NCBI GenBank assembly: GCA_016125255.1
Contig: WGMD01000022.1
Span: forward strand, 1-64,000
Reading direction: 5' to 3'
Source of the DNA: Planctomycetota bacterium
GTDB lineage: Bacteria; Planctomycetota; Phycisphaerae; Phycisphaerales; Zrk34
DNA length: 64,000 nt
Numbering within the stretch: the first letter of the stretch is position 1; each line of letters starts with the position of its first letter. A program made the position numbers and the translations under genes. Under the pieces are notes generated by a model. That model ran no database searches and was not told the DNA's origin. It saw nothing but the letters and a program-made list of their open reading frames with translations. Below are positions 20,026 through 29,295 of this stretch, piece after piece.

Positions 20026-20580
20026 TTAGGCGCGCGAGAGGTAGGAGCCGTCTTCGGTTTTGACGCGGATGGTCTGGCCCACTTCGATGAACTGGGGGAC
20101 GCGGGTCTTGAGTCCGGTTTCGAGCGTGGCTTCCTTGAGCTGGTTCGTGGCGGTCGAGCCCTTGGGCTGCGGGCTGGTCTCGGTCACGACGAGATCGACG
20201 ACCTGGGGCAGATCGACGGTGATGGGGCGCTCTTCGTAGACGAGGACGGTGACGTTGGTATTGGGCTTGAGATACTTCATGGCGTCGCCGAGCATCTCGT
20301 CCTGAATGGCGAGCTGGTCGAACGTCTCGTTGTCCATGAAGACGTGGCCGGTGTTGTCGGTGTAGAGGTACTGCATCTCGCGCTTGTCCAGGTCGGTCTG
20401 CTCGATTTCCTCGCCGGAGCGGAGTCGGCGTTCGAGCGTCAGACCGGTCAGCACATTGCGCAGCTTCACGTTCACGAACGCGCGGAGGTTGCCGGGCGTG
20501 ACGTGGGTGAATTGGGTGATGATGAAGAGGTTGCCGTCGATCTTGACAGCCATCCCGGGGCGTAAATCGGTCGATTTCAC
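20026..20580 (-). CDS. efp: Translation elongation factor P
   Basis: 184 aa, three-domain EF-P that binds ribosomes stalled on polyproline. The N-terminal KOW-like domain, the middle OB domain (YLYTDNTGHVFMDNETFDQL) and the C-terminal OB domain (PQFIEVGQTIRVKTEDGSYLSRA) are complete. The loop that normally carries the modified Lys34 (E. coli) or Arg32 (Pseudomonas) reads TPGNLRAF, so Asn31 occupies that position, with Arg33 nearby. It starts with GTG, with GGAG eight bases upstream. No epmA, epmB or earP homologue lies in the window. Confidence 0.96.
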   Translation of the reverse strand: MKSTDLRPGMAVKIDGNLFIITQFTHVTPGNLRAFVNVKLRNVLTGLTLERRLRSGEEIEQTDLDKREMQYLYTDNTGHVFMDNETFDQLAIQDEMLGDAMKYLKPNTNVTVLVYEERPITVDLPQVVDLVVTETSPQPKGSTATNQLKEATLETGLKTRVPQFIEVGQTIRVKTEDGSYLSRA

Positions 20581-20697
20581 AGTCGATGCTCCATATCCGA
20601 CGAAAAAGGGAATTCGCAGATTATTGGCGGATGGATGGGCAAAGACAAGTGACGCCGAATCAGCGGGTCGGATCGGTGGACGCCGTCGCCGATGGGA

Positions 20698-22332
20698 TCA
20701 CTTCTTGGACTCGGGCTTGATCTCCCTGCGGTCAAACTCGCTGTACCCCGGCTTGTACGCCTTGCCGTCGAGCATGCGCAGGTCCGCTCCCGTCACGACG
20801 ACGATCCCGTAGTCGGCGACGACGCCCAGACACTTGGGCGACGGCTCCCACGAGTAATAGCTCGATAGTTCATTCATGCTCCCCGACCAGTCGACGCGCG
20901 TATTGGACCCGATCGCGCCGAAGATCGAAACCTTGTCCCCGTCGATCTTCACACGGGCGAAGACCTCGACGGGCGATTTCATCGGCAGCATCGACCGCCG
21001 CACCGTCGTGACATTGTCGTCGTACATGCGCCCGTTCACGCGCGCGAGCCCGCTGGCTTCGCCCTTGAGCCCCTGCACGACGAACGTCACCACCTTGTTG
21101 GGCCCGATCGGCAGATTGATCCCGATCTCCGCCGCCCCGCCGTTGCGGACCAGCCGCACGCGCACCTCGTAGCTCCCGTCGGGCAGAATCGGGATGTCCA
21201 GCCGGGCGTCGGACGTCGCGTCGCAGGCGTACATGCCGTTCTTGGCCTCCCAGTGACCGCGCGCGGCGTGGCTATTGAGATTGACCAGCGCCAACGCATC
21301 GATCCAGTCCCCGCCCAGCTTCGTCTTTGTCGCCTGTCGCGTCTCAGCAAGCCGGCTCTCGATCGAAGCCATCTCGTCGGCGACCTTCTTCTGCGCGAGC
21401 GTCACCCGTGTGCGGTCCAGATCCGTCCCCTCATGTTTCTCCAGGTACATCGTGTAATACACGTTGGCGTGCGTGAGCATCGCGCTCTTGGGGTCGTCGG
21501 CGGCGACGCCGTCGGCAAGCTGCGTGTACCAGTCGGCAAGCTGAAGCAGTTCCTCCGGCTTGAGCTGATCAGCCGGGCGACCGGCGAGGCCGACGTTCGT
21601 CTTGAGCGTTTGGTCCTGGGCGGTGAAGGTGTACTTGCGCGCTTCCTCGGGGCGGTCCAGGTCCACGATGTACGCCAGAAGCAACTGGCTCGCCGCGTCG
21701 GCGTCCTGCGGGTTGGCCTGAAGCTTCTGCTTGTAGAGCTTGATCTTCTTGAACGTCGCCTCCATCGCCGTCGCCCGCGCCACGCGCGGCACGATCTCCG
21801 CCTTGGGGTCCACGCCCACGCCGCGCGCGATCCCCATCGCCCGCCGGTACGTCGTCAGCGCCGCCGTGTTGTCATCGGCGTCCGCCTGCGCGTCGCCGTA
21901 CGAAATGAGCGACTGAAGATAGGTCTGTCCCGTCTGCTGCTTCTTGTCCGGCGGAGCGCCGTTGTACTGCTTGAGCCGCACGTCCACCAGCTTGCCCATC
22001 AGCGCCATCGACTGGTCCGGCGACGCATTGATCATCATCCCCAGCGCCGTCGCCGCCGTCTCGTACCCCGACGCATCGACCAGCGCCAGTTCGTACGCAT
22101 TCTGCGTGAGCAGCGTCGCCAGTTCCGGGTTGGACGACGACGTTCTGGCGGCATCGAGCAGGCGCGCCGCCAACTGCACGTCATCCGACGGATCAGGCGT
22201 CTGCCTGGCCTGCGCCTTTTCCTTGCCGTAGAGCGAATCGAACACCTTCGCCACGTCTTCGCCCGCCGCGTGCACGCTCAGCGTCGCCAACAGCACCATG
22301 ACCACGGCCGCGCCCTTGCTCATCAGCGCCAT
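20698..22332 (-). CDS. Secreted protein of unknown function (paralogue A)
   Basis: 544 aa. A signal peptide (about 1-23) is followed by about 310 residues of helical, repeat-like sequence (KVFDSLYGKE, LAARLLDAARTSSSNPEL, EEARKYTFTAQD) and then a beta-rich C-terminal region (about 350-530; DGSYEVRVRLVRN, FARVKIDGDKVSIFG) resembling sandwich domains of DUF1080-like planctomycete proteins. It shares its whole architecture with the gene at 22476-24302, including FDSL(Y/F)GE, EEARKYTF and LRMLDG/IRMLDG, so the two are tandem duplicates. Function not recognised. Confidence 0.75.
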   Translation of the reverse strand: MALMSKGAAVVMVLLATLSVHAAGEDVAKVFDSLYGKEKAQARQTPDPSDDVQLAARLLDAARTSSSNPELATLLTQNAYELALVDASGYETAATALGMMINASPDQSMALMGKLVDVRLKQYNGAPPDKKQQTGQTYLQSLISYGDAQADADDNTAALTTYRRAMGIARGVGVDPKAEIVPRVARATAMEATFKKIKLYKQKLQANPQDADAASQLLLAYIVDLDRPEEARKYTFTAQDQTLKTNVGLAGRPADQLKPEELLQLADWYTQLADGVAADDPKSAMLTHANVYYTMYLEKHEGTDLDRTRVTLAQKKVADEMASIESRLAETRQATKTKLGGDWIDALALVNLNSHAARGHWEAKNGMYACDATSDARLDIPILPDGSYEVRVRLVRNGGAAEIGINLPIGPNKVVTFVVQGLKGEASGLARVNGRMYDDNVTTVRRSMLPMKSPVEVFARVKIDGDKVSIFGAIGSNTRVDWSGSMNELSSYYSWEPSPKCLGVVADYGIVVVTGADLRMLDGKAYKPGYSEFDRREIKPESKK

Positions 22333-22475
22333 ATCGCATCACCCTGGAAAGGAGGTTTCGCCATACGCGGGCATTCTATCCCAAAAGACGCATCGCCGCC
22401 GACGCCGTTCGATGAAATTGGCGCCATCCGCCGGTGATTCTCGGAAAAATATTGATGCTGCGGCGAATCGCCGGA

Positions 22476-24302
22476 TCACTCGCCTTCAAGCCGCCGTTCG
22501 AGCTGCACGCCGATGTCGTGAATGCGGGGGTCATTGCTCTTGAGCAGGCGCAGGACCAGCGAGTTTTTCTGCGAAGGCGTCATGCGTTTCCACCCGCGCA
22601 TGATGCGTTCCATCTGATCGTCCCTGGAGTCGCCCTTGTTGTCGCCATTGGCCGGAGCGGCGCCGGGGGCGGTCTTGTCGCCGGGGGTGACCAGCGAGAC
22701 AAGCTCGCCGTCGAGCATGCGGATCGAGACGGCTTCGTAGATCACGCCCGAATTGAGCGCCGCCAGCGCGACCGCGCCGGGCGTGCGCCGCAGGCGCCAT
22801 TTGTGATACACATCGAGCTTATTGATCGGCCCGCTCCATTCGACGAACGGCTTCTGATCGATCATCGACGACACCCGCGCCTTGTCGCCCTCGGTTTCGA
22901 CGCGGATCACCGCCGTGTGCGATGCGCCCAGCGACAGCGGATTGCCGTTCGTGCGCGTCGGATTGTTCGCATCGGTCACGATCGCGCCGTCGATCATCGA
23001 CAGTCCGTGATAGAGCTTCTCGTCCTCGGCGTAATAGGCGTAGAGCATCACCGCCGTCGAACGCACCGGCAGGTAGATCATCGCCGCGTCGCCGGGCGTG
23101 TCGGTGAGCGTGAACTTGACGGTCAGTTCATAATTGCCGTGCGGCTCGACCGGCAGGCGGATCATCACCGCGTCCGCCGGATCATGCGTCAATCCGTTCG
23201 TCGAAAGCGACCACGTGCCGCGCATCGCATCGCGACGCACATCCGTCATCGCCAGAAGATTCACCGACGCTCCGTACGCCCCCGTCTGCGGGCGGTCGAT
23301 GTCCGGCAGCGCCGCCACCACCTTCGCCAGGTCCTCCTTGACGCGCTTCTGCGTCAACTCCGCCTTCGCCCGGCTCAGATCCTCATCCGTGTGCGATGCC
23401 AGATAAAGGTCGTAGTACGCCATCGCCCGCGCCAGCATCGCCGCCTTCGCCCGGTCCGAATGCGCCTCGGTCGAAAGAAGCCGGTACCACTCGGCCATGT
23501 CGAAGCGTTCCTGATCCGCCAGCGACGTCGGATCGCTCGTGGCGAGCTTGACGTTGCGCGGCCAGTCCGTGCCGTCGACGAGGAAGGTGTACTTGCGCGC
23601 CTCTTCGGGGTTGTTCTCCTCCACGACATACAGCTTGAGCAATTCCGTCGCCGCCGCCTGGTCGGTCTTGTCGGCGGCGAGGCGGGTGCGGGCCGTCTGA
23701 ATCTGTTTGGCGATCAACTGTCCCGCCAGCACGCGGTCCATCCGCGTCTTGATCAGGTCGCGGGCGGCGGACTTGACCGCCGTGGCGATCCCCGTCGCAC
23801 GCCGCAGCGGCAGCATCGCATTGTCGAAATCATACTTGTCGTATGAGGCGTCGGACTGCTCGATGAGCGTCTTGATGAGCTTTTCGCCGGCCGCGGTGCG
23901 CTGGTCGGCCGGCGCCTGCGTGAAATCCTTCTGACGCAGATCGACGAGGCGCGTCAGATAGTCGACGCGCTGATCGGGAAACTGCTTCATCCCGTAGCGC
24001 AGCGCTTCCTCCGCCACGGAATACCCGCTGCGATGTTTGCTCGCGAGCATGACCGTGCGGTCGATGAGCACCTTGAGCAGATCGCTGCGATCCTGCGTCG
24101 CGCTGGTCGTCTCCAGCAGCACGCCCGCCAAGTCGATGTCATCCTGATAGTCGCTCGTCGCCTGCACGCGCGACACGTCTTCGCCGAACAGCGAATCGAA
24201 AGTCTTTTCCGCCTCGGTCGGGTCAGCCATCGCCGTCCCGCCCATCAAGGCGACCAGCAGCACCGTGACAACCGGCAGACCCTCAAGCAGACGTTTGACC
24301 AT
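22476..24302 (-). CDS. Secreted protein of unknown function (paralogue B)
   Basis: 608 aa. The signal peptide ends GGTAMA. The helical N-terminal half (KTFDSLFGED, LAGVLLETTSATQDRSDL, NPEEARKYTFLVDG) and beta-rich C-terminal half (HGNYELTVKFTLTD, SSMIDQKPFVEWSGPINKL, VSIRMLDGELV) parallel the downstream paralogue. An extra charged C-terminal tail of about 75 residues (PGDKTAPGAAPANGDNKGD, then MERIMRGWKRMTPSQKN) is absent from paralogue A. GGAG lies seven bases before the ATG. The 143-bp gap to paralogue A allows cotranscription. No function recognised. Confidence 0.75.
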   Translation of the reverse strand: MVKRLLEGLPVVTVLLVALMGGTAMADPTEAEKTFDSLFGEDVSRVQATSDYQDDIDLAGVLLETTSATQDRSDLLKVLIDRTVMLASKHRSGYSVAEEALRYGMKQFPDQRVDYLTRLVDLRQKDFTQAPADQRTAAGEKLIKTLIEQSDASYDKYDFDNAMLPLRRATGIATAVKSAARDLIKTRMDRVLAGQLIAKQIQTARTRLAADKTDQAAATELLKLYVVEENNPEEARKYTFLVDGTDWPRNVKLATSDPTSLADQERFDMAEWYRLLSTEAHSDRAKAAMLARAMAYYDLYLASHTDEDLSRAKAELTQKRVKEDLAKVVAALPDIDRPQTGAYGASVNLLAMTDVRRDAMRGTWSLSTNGLTHDPADAVMIRLPVEPHGNYELTVKFTLTDTPGDAAMIYLPVRSTAVMLYAYYAEDEKLYHGLSMIDGAIVTDANNPTRTNGNPLSLGASHTAVIRVETEGDKARVSSMIDQKPFVEWSGPINKLDVYHKWRLRRTPGAVALAALNSGVIYEAVSIRMLDGELVSLVTPGDKTAPGAAPANGDNKGDSRDDQMERIMRGWKRMTPSQKNSLVLRLLKSNDPRIHDIGVQLERRLEGE

Positions 24303-24427
24303 CCGAGCGCTCCATCGACGTGCGGATCAAACGGGCGACGCGTGCAGCATTGTACCCACGCGGTCCGCCGCTGTCCCGCACCCGCCGATAGAACGTGCAA
24401 CCCCCGCCGCCGATTGCCTCACGCCGT

Positions 24428-25234
24428 TCACTGCCGCAGGCCGATGCCCTTGTTGAGCATCCAGAGGGCGAGCATGAACAGCCCGACCGTGAAAAGGACG
24501 ATCATGCCGTAGGCCGTCACGATGTTGATGTCGATGTATTGGGCGTCGAGGTGGTCCTTGAGAATGCCGTAGCGGAAAGCGTTGACCATGTAGACGATCG
24601 GATTGAACCGCGACACCGTTCGCCAGAACGGCGGCAGCAGGTTGATCGAGTAGAACACCCCGCCGAGGTAGGTCAGCGGCGTAAGCACGAACGTCGGAAT
24701 GATCGCCACATCGTCGAACTTCCGCGCCAGTAGCGCATTGATGAATCCGCCGATCGAAAACAGCGTCGCGGTCGCCAGCGCGACGGTCACGGTGATGAAG
24801 ACGCTGTGAATCACCAGTTCGCGCACGAAGCACAGACTCACCAGCGCCACCGCGAACCCGACGATCATCGCCCGCGCCACGCCCCCCGCGACGTACCCGA
24901 GCAGGATGACGCTGTTGTGCATCGGGGCGACCATCATCTCCTCGACGTTCCGCTGAAACTTGGAGCCGAAGAAACTCGACACGACGTTCGAGTACGAGTT
25001 GTTGATGACGCTCATCATGACCAGCCCAGGCACGATGAATTCCATGTACGGCACGTTGCCCATCGTCCCGACGCGCGAGCCGATGATCTTGCCGAAGATG
25101 ATGAAGTAGAGCGTCGTCGTGATGACCGGCGGAATAATCGTCTGCGGCCAGATGCGCAGCACGCGGACGATCTCCTTGATGAGAATCGTCTCGAACGCCA
25201 CCCAGTTGATCTTGAGCCGGTCCGCTCTAAACAT
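24428..25234 (-). CDS. ABC-2 type transporter permease (YadH-like)
   Basis: 268 aa with about six membrane helices and the ABC-2 signature near the C-terminus (LTPLTYLGGVFYSINLLPPFWRTVSRFNP). Length and motif fit the YadH/NodJ-like exporters of lipids, polysaccharide or drugs. Its ATG overlaps the end of the ATPase gene by 8 bp (ATGTTTAG), so the subunits are translationally coupled. The exported substrate is unknown. Confidence 0.92.
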   Translation of the reverse strand: MFRADRLKINWVAFETILIKEIVRVLRIWPQTIIPPVITTTLYFIIFGKIIGSRVGTMGNVPYMEFIVPGLVMMSVINNSYSNVVSSFFGSKFQRNVEEMMVAPMHNSVILLGYVAGGVARAMIVGFAVALVSLCFVRELVIHSVFITVTVALATATLFSIGGFINALLARKFDDVAIIPTFVLTPLTYLGGVFYSINLLPPFWRTVSRFNPIVYMVNAFRYGILKDHLDAQYIDINIVTAYGMIVLFTVGLFMLALWMLNKGIGLRQ

Positions 25235-26144
25235 TGTTCTTCTCCACCATGCGGACGAAAAGCTCCTCGAGCCGGTTGGCCTTGTTGCGCATCGAAAGGA
25301 CGCTGACGCCCTGCGCGCTGAGCCGGGCGAACACGTCGTTGAGCGCCTGCTCCTTCGACACGTCGATCTCCAGCGTGTGCGGATCGGTCAGCCGGTACGG
25401 ATACCCGTTAAGATCGAGGTTCGCCGGGGCGGTGTGAGCGAGGTCGAAGATGAACGTCTCGACATGCAGCTTGGCGAGCAGGGATTTTTTGTCCGTGTTC
25501 TCCACGATGACGCCGCGGTCGATGATGGCGATCTGCCGGCACAAACTCTCCGCTTCCTCGAGGTAGTGCGTCGTGAGGATCACCGCCGTCCCGTTGCGAT
25601 TGACTTCCTGCATCAGCGCCCAGGTCGATCGGCGCAGCTCGATGTCCACGCCCGCCGTCGGCTCGTCGAGGATCATCAGCTTCGGCTCATGCACCATCGC
25701 CCGCGCGATCATCAGCCGCCGCTTCATCCCGCCGGACAGTTGCCGCGCCGAGTCGTGGCGCTTGTCCCAAAGCCCCATCTTCTTCAGGTAATGCTCCGCC
25801 CGCTGTCGCGCCAGTTTCCGGGGCAGGCCGTAGTATCCCGCCTGCTGCTGCACGATCTGCCCGACCTTCTCGAACATGTTGAAGTTGAATTCCTGCGGGA
25901 CGACGCCGATGAGTTGCTTGACGCCCGCCGGATCGCGGTCCAGGTCGATGCCGAACACTTCGACGGTCCCGCCGGTTTTATTGATGAGCGAGGTGACGAT
26001 GCCGATCGTCGTGCTCTTGCCCGCGCCATTAGGCCCCAGCAGCCCGAAGAATTCGCCGGCGCGCACATCCAGATCGACACCCTTGAGCGCTTCCACGCCG
26101 TTGCGATAGGTCTTGCGAAGATCGCGAATCGTCAGAGCATTCAT
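25227..26144 (-). CDS. ABC transporter ATP-binding protein (YadG-like)
   Basis: 305 aa. Walker A is GPNGAGKST, the signature is QLSGGMKRR, and Walker B is LMILDEPTAGVD with a following H-loop (TTHYLEEAE). About 85 C-terminal residues follow the ATPase core, as in YadG/DrrA-type subunits. The start MNALTIRDLRKTYRNG is chosen at 26144; the longer frame upstream reads into the intergenic repeat. First gene of the exporter pair. Confidence 0.94.
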   Translation of the reverse strand: MNALTIRDLRKTYRNGVEALKGVDLDVRAGEFFGLLGPNGAGKSTTIGIVTSLINKTGGTVEVFGIDLDRDPAGVKQLIGVVPQEFNFNMFEKVGQIVQQQAGYYGLPRKLARQRAEHYLKKMGLWDKRHDSARQLSGGMKRRLMIARAMVHEPKLMILDEPTAGVDIELRRSTWALMQEVNRNGTAVILTTHYLEEAESLCRQIAIIDRGVIVENTDKKSLLAKLHVETFIFDLAHTAPANLDLNGYPYRLTDPHTLEIDVSKEQALNDVFARLSAQGVSVLSMRNKANRLEELFVRMVEKNNV

Positions 26145-26177
26145 GAGGCAGCGATTATAGCGGGGCGAACAAGCGAC

Positions 26178-26334
26178 GAACCACCAAGACACCAAGAGCA
26201 CCTAGGAATGCAACAGGATAAAGTCGATCATATTGAGTTGAACAAGTAATGTTCGAACCGATACAGGCGACCCCTCGCTTGCCTTCACATCGCTTCTGAT
26301 GTCTTCCTTCGTGTCCTTGGTGTCTTGGTGGTTC
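26178..26334. repeat. Intergenic element bounded by 19-bp perfect inverted repeats
   Basis: GAACCACCAAGACACCAAG at 26178-26196 is the exact reverse complement of 26316-26334; the sequences continue with related ACACGAAGG-type bases inward. The 119-bp interior has no gene and is less GC-rich than the surroundings. The CACCAAGGACAC-type repeat is widespread between genes of environmental bacteria, by my recollection. It lies between the divergent ABC exporter and gamma-glutamyltransferase genes, so it carries or disturbs both promoters. Confidence 0.75.
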
Positions 26335-26364
26335 TTTCATTGGGCCATCCCGTATACTTTCACC

Positions 26365-28002
26365 ATGCGAACCATGTTGCGACTTACGATGCTCGTCCTC
26401 GCGCTGGCGTTACCCGCCTGTGCGACAAATTCCAGAATCGGCGCCGCCGCCACCGTGCACCCGCTCGCCACGCAGGCGGCGCTCAACGCCATGGCCCGAG
26501 GCGGCAACGCCGTCGACGGCGCCGTCGCCGCCGCCCTGACCCTCGCCGTCGTCGATTCGCACAACAGCGGGCTCGGCGGCGGTTGCCTCATCCTCATCCG
26601 CACCGCCAGCGGCCAGTTCATCGCCATCGACGGCCGCGAAACCGCCCCCGCCGCCGCGGCGCGCGATATGTACGTCCACAACGGCAAGGTCGACACCGAG
26701 GAATCGAAAACCGGCCCGCGCGCCAGCGGCGTCCCCGGCGAACTCGCCGCCCTCGCGCTCGCCCAGAAGGATTACGGCAAACTGACCCTCGCCGACGTCG
26801 CCAACCCCGCCGCACAAATCGCCGACCGCGGCGTGCCCGTTTCGCATGTCATGGCCGATCGCCTCGCCGGCGTCGCCGAGGTGCTGCATCAAAACGAAGC
26901 CGCCGCAGCCGTGTTCTTCCATCCCGACGGCTCCCCGCTCCGCGAAGGCGACACGCTCAAACAACTCGACCTCGCCAATACGCTTCGCACGATCGCCCGC
27001 GACGGCCCCGATGGGTTCTACCTCGGCGACTTCGCCCGGCGATGCGATACATGGATGAAGGAACACAACGGCACGCTGACCTTCGCCGATCTGGCCAACT
27101 ATCGCCCCAAACTCCGCACCCCTGTCATCAGCACCTACCGCGGGCTCACCATCGTCGGCTTCCCCCCGCCCAGCAGCGGCGGCATGCACGTCGCACAAAT
27201 CCTCAACATCCTCGAAAATTTCGACCTCGCTTCGATGGACCCCGGCACGCGGGCGCATGTCATGGTCGAAGCCATGAAACGCGCCTTCGCCGACCGCGCC
27301 TACTGGCTCGGCGACTCCGACTTCGTCAAAGTCCCCCGCGGCCTCATCGACAAAACCTACGCCCGACAACTCGCCGACTCCATCAACCTCGATCACGCCA
27401 CCGCCGTCTTGACGCATGGCGATCCCCCCCCCGCCGGCGACGATCTTTTCCGCGGCGGGCATACCACGCACCTGTCCGTCGCCGACGATCAAGGCAACTG
27501 GGTCGCCATCACCTGCACCATCAATACCTCCTTCGGCTCGAAGGTCATGATCCCCGGCACCGGCGTCGTCATGAACAACGAAATGGATGACTTCTCCATC
27601 CAGCCCGGCGTCCCCAACGCCTTCGGCCTCGTCGGCGCTGAAGCCAACGCCATCGCCCCCGGCAAACGACCCTTGTCGAGCATGAGCCCCACCATCGTCC
27701 TGCAAAAAGGCCAGCCCATCCTCGCCTGCGGCGCCGCCGGCGGACCGACCATCATCACGCAAGTCGTCCAGATGATCGTCAACCGTTACGACCTGAACAT
27801 GTCATTGCACGACGCCATCGCCGCCCCGCGATTGCATGAACAATGGCGCCCCGACGAAGTCGTCGTCGAAAAAGCCATGCCCGCCGAAGTGATCGATGCC
27901 CTCCGCCAGCGCGGGCACACCGTCCGCACGCGCGACCACCTGGGCATCTCCCAAGCCGTCGGCCTCGGACATGACGCCGTCCACGACCCCCGCGCCGACT
28001 GA
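26365..28002 (+). CDS. ggt: Gamma-glutamyltransferase, lipoprotein form
   Basis: 545 aa. Gamma-glutamyltransferases are made as a precursor that self-cleaves before a Thr, which then attacks glutathione. The cleavage site is in GGHTTHLSV (Thr about 367), followed by CTINTSFGSKV and PLSSMSPTIV of the small subunit. The large subunit shows ARGGNAVDGAVAAAL and SGLGGGCLILI. The N-terminus is a lipoprotein signal (LALALPAC, Cys19) when the ATG at 26365 is used, placing the enzyme on a periplasmic membrane face. No clear Shine-Dalgarno. Probable role: periplasmic glutathione or gamma-glutamyl peptide breakdown. Confidence 0.93.
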   Translation: MRTMLRLTMLVLALALPACATNSRIGAAATVHPLATQAALNAMARGGNAVDGAVAAALTLAVVDSHNSGLGGGCLILIRTASGQFIAIDGRETAPAAAARDMYVHNGKVDTEESKTGPRASGVPGELAALALAQKDYGKLTLADVANPAAQIADRGVPVSHVMADRLAGVAEVLHQNEAAAAVFFHPDGSPLREGDTLKQLDLANTLRTIARDGPDGFYLGDFARRCDTWMKEHNGTLTFADLANYRPKLRTPVISTYRGLTIVGFPPPSSGGMHVAQILNILENFDLASMDPGTRAHVMVEAMKRAFADRAYWLGDSDFVKVPRGLIDKTYARQLADSINLDHATAVLTHGDPPPAGDDLFRGGHTTHLSVADDQGNWVAITCTINTSFGSKVMIPGTGVVMNNEMDDFSIQPGVPNAFGLVGAEANAIAPGKRPLSSMSPTIVLQKGQPILACGAAGGPTIITQVVQMIVNRYDLNMSLHDAIAAPRLHEQWRPDEVVVEKAMPAEVIDALRQRGHTVRTRDHLGISQAVGLGHDAVHDPRAD

Positions 28003-28042
28003 CCGTCCTTCGACACAGATGACCTGCCCTGCGCAACTGAAC

Positions 28043-28630
28043 CTATTCGTCTTGCAATAGCTTCAGCAAATTGGAATGAGGAGTTTCGCGGAACGACACC
28101 AGCGCTTCCAACTCCAGCTTTCGGTTCCCGCTGAGCAGCCGAGCGCAGTTTGGCCCGACGGACGCCGCGAAGTCGGGCCAGACTTCGCGCACCAGCAGCA
28201 TGGCCCGCTGCTCTTCATCTGAAAATGGAATCGTGATCCGCTCGGTAACGTCGACGCCCAAAGCCGACACGACACGATCGGAGATGCCCAGGAAGCGGAT
28301 CGTCAGATGCTCCCGCAACCAGGTGAACACCAGCAGATCAAACGGATCGCAATCGCCCAGAAAAAAGATCGGGTGATCGCGAGCCGCCGTAATGATCGGC
28401 TCAATGTCTTCCTCGCGCGGCAAGCCGTAACGGCAGATCAAACCGATCGGAAGCTCGTGATCTTCCGATGCAAGCAGTTGATTTGCCGCATGACCTTTCG
28501 TGGCATAGACGACCGCGCACGCGGGATCGGGCGGGAAGACAATGCAATAGGGCGCTCCCGACGGCATGTCCGTCAATTCGCCGCCATCGACTTGAGCGAT
28601 GCATTGCCGAAGTTGTCGAGAGTTCGTCAT
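28043..28630 (-). CDS. Unknown protein with a TOPRIM-like DxD segment
   Basis: 195 aa, no signal peptide. The middle contains IFFLGDCDPFDLLVFTWL, reminiscent of the acidic DxD strand of TOPRIM domains (as in topoisomerase VI-A-like proteins), preceded by LICRYGLPREEDIEPII. I place the start at 28630 (MTNSRQLRQC); the frame extends upstream to 28753 but is Arg/Cys-rich there and overlaps a palindrome. Convergent with ggt, 40 bp apart. The first member of a run of small genes on this strand. Function uncertain. Confidence 0.55.
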   Translation of the reverse strand: MTNSRQLRQCIAQVDGGELTDMPSGAPYCIVFPPDPACAVVYATKGHAANQLLASEDHELPIGLICRYGLPREEDIEPIITAARDHPIFFLGDCDPFDLLVFTWLREHLTIRFLGISDRVVSALGVDVTERITIPFSDEEQRAMLLVREVWPDFAASVGPNCARLLSGNRKLELEALVSFRETPHSNLLKLLQDE

Positions 28631-28801
28631 AAAATGCCGTCCAATGATGCAGTCGGGTATGTCCGGGCCCGCCCGGACACGATTGACGATCCCGCAGCCA
28701 TCATAGGCCGGGCCGCGGATTCGCGATGGGCATTTCACTCGCCGCGTGCGCATTCACGGCTTTCGTAATCGGGCGGGCCCGGACCTGCGTCGCTGAGGGG
28801 A

Positions 28802-29263
28802 TCAATTGCAGCGCGGGTCCGCGTTCGCATCGTAATTGCGGAACACGTACACCAGATACATCGGCTCTTTCAAACCCTCCGGGACGCGCCAGCTCACGAT
28901 ATCCCCATACGGCAGTTCGCCCGGCCCGACCCGTTCGACCGACACGTTGTCCCGGCTCTCGCGAACGGGATTGTAAAACGTCAGCCCCGCGTAGTGCGCC
29001 TCCACCTTCGCAAAGTCGCCGTCATAGGTGCGCAACTGACCCGCGAAATAGTCGCAGTGATTGCCATTGCCGTAGAGAAGCCCCACCCGCGACCGCACAT
29101 CGACCGCCCGCGTCCCGGGCGCGTGGTCAAGCCCGACCACCCCATGCTCAAACTGCCGGCACCGCCACGAATTGCCCACCGCATCCCGCACAAACGGCAA
29201 CGCCCCCGCGCCGATGAGCAGAACGAGAAGCACGATGCCGATCCTGAGAATTCGCTTTTTCAT
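28802..29263 (-). CDS. Small membrane-anchored protein of unknown function
   Basis: 153 aa: a basic start MKKRILRIG, one membrane helix (about 7-24), then a soluble domain with SWRCRQFEHGVVG, YGNGNHCDYFAGQL and a C-terminal Cys (PRCN), so possible disulfides outside the membrane. No family recognised. It is 32 bp downstream of the next small gene and probably cotranscribed. Confidence 0.55.
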   Translation of the reverse strand: MKKRILRIGIVLLVLLIGAGALPFVRDAVGNSWRCRQFEHGVVGLDHAPGTRAVDVRSRVGLLYGNGNHCDYFAGQLRTYDGDFAKVEAHYAGLTFYNPVRESRDNVSVERVGPGELPYGDIVSWRVPEGLKEPMYLVYVFRNYDANADPRCN

Positions 29264-29295
29264 GGAGGCAATCCCACCAGTCGCCGCTCCGCGTC

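Noticed and set aside
28661-28678. Palindrome GTCCGGGC-CC-GCCCGGAC upstream of the TOPRIM-like gene
   Set aside because: Arms are pure G/C with a related GGGCCCGGAC at 28774-28783, likely to arise by chance at this base composition; no positional logic as an operator.
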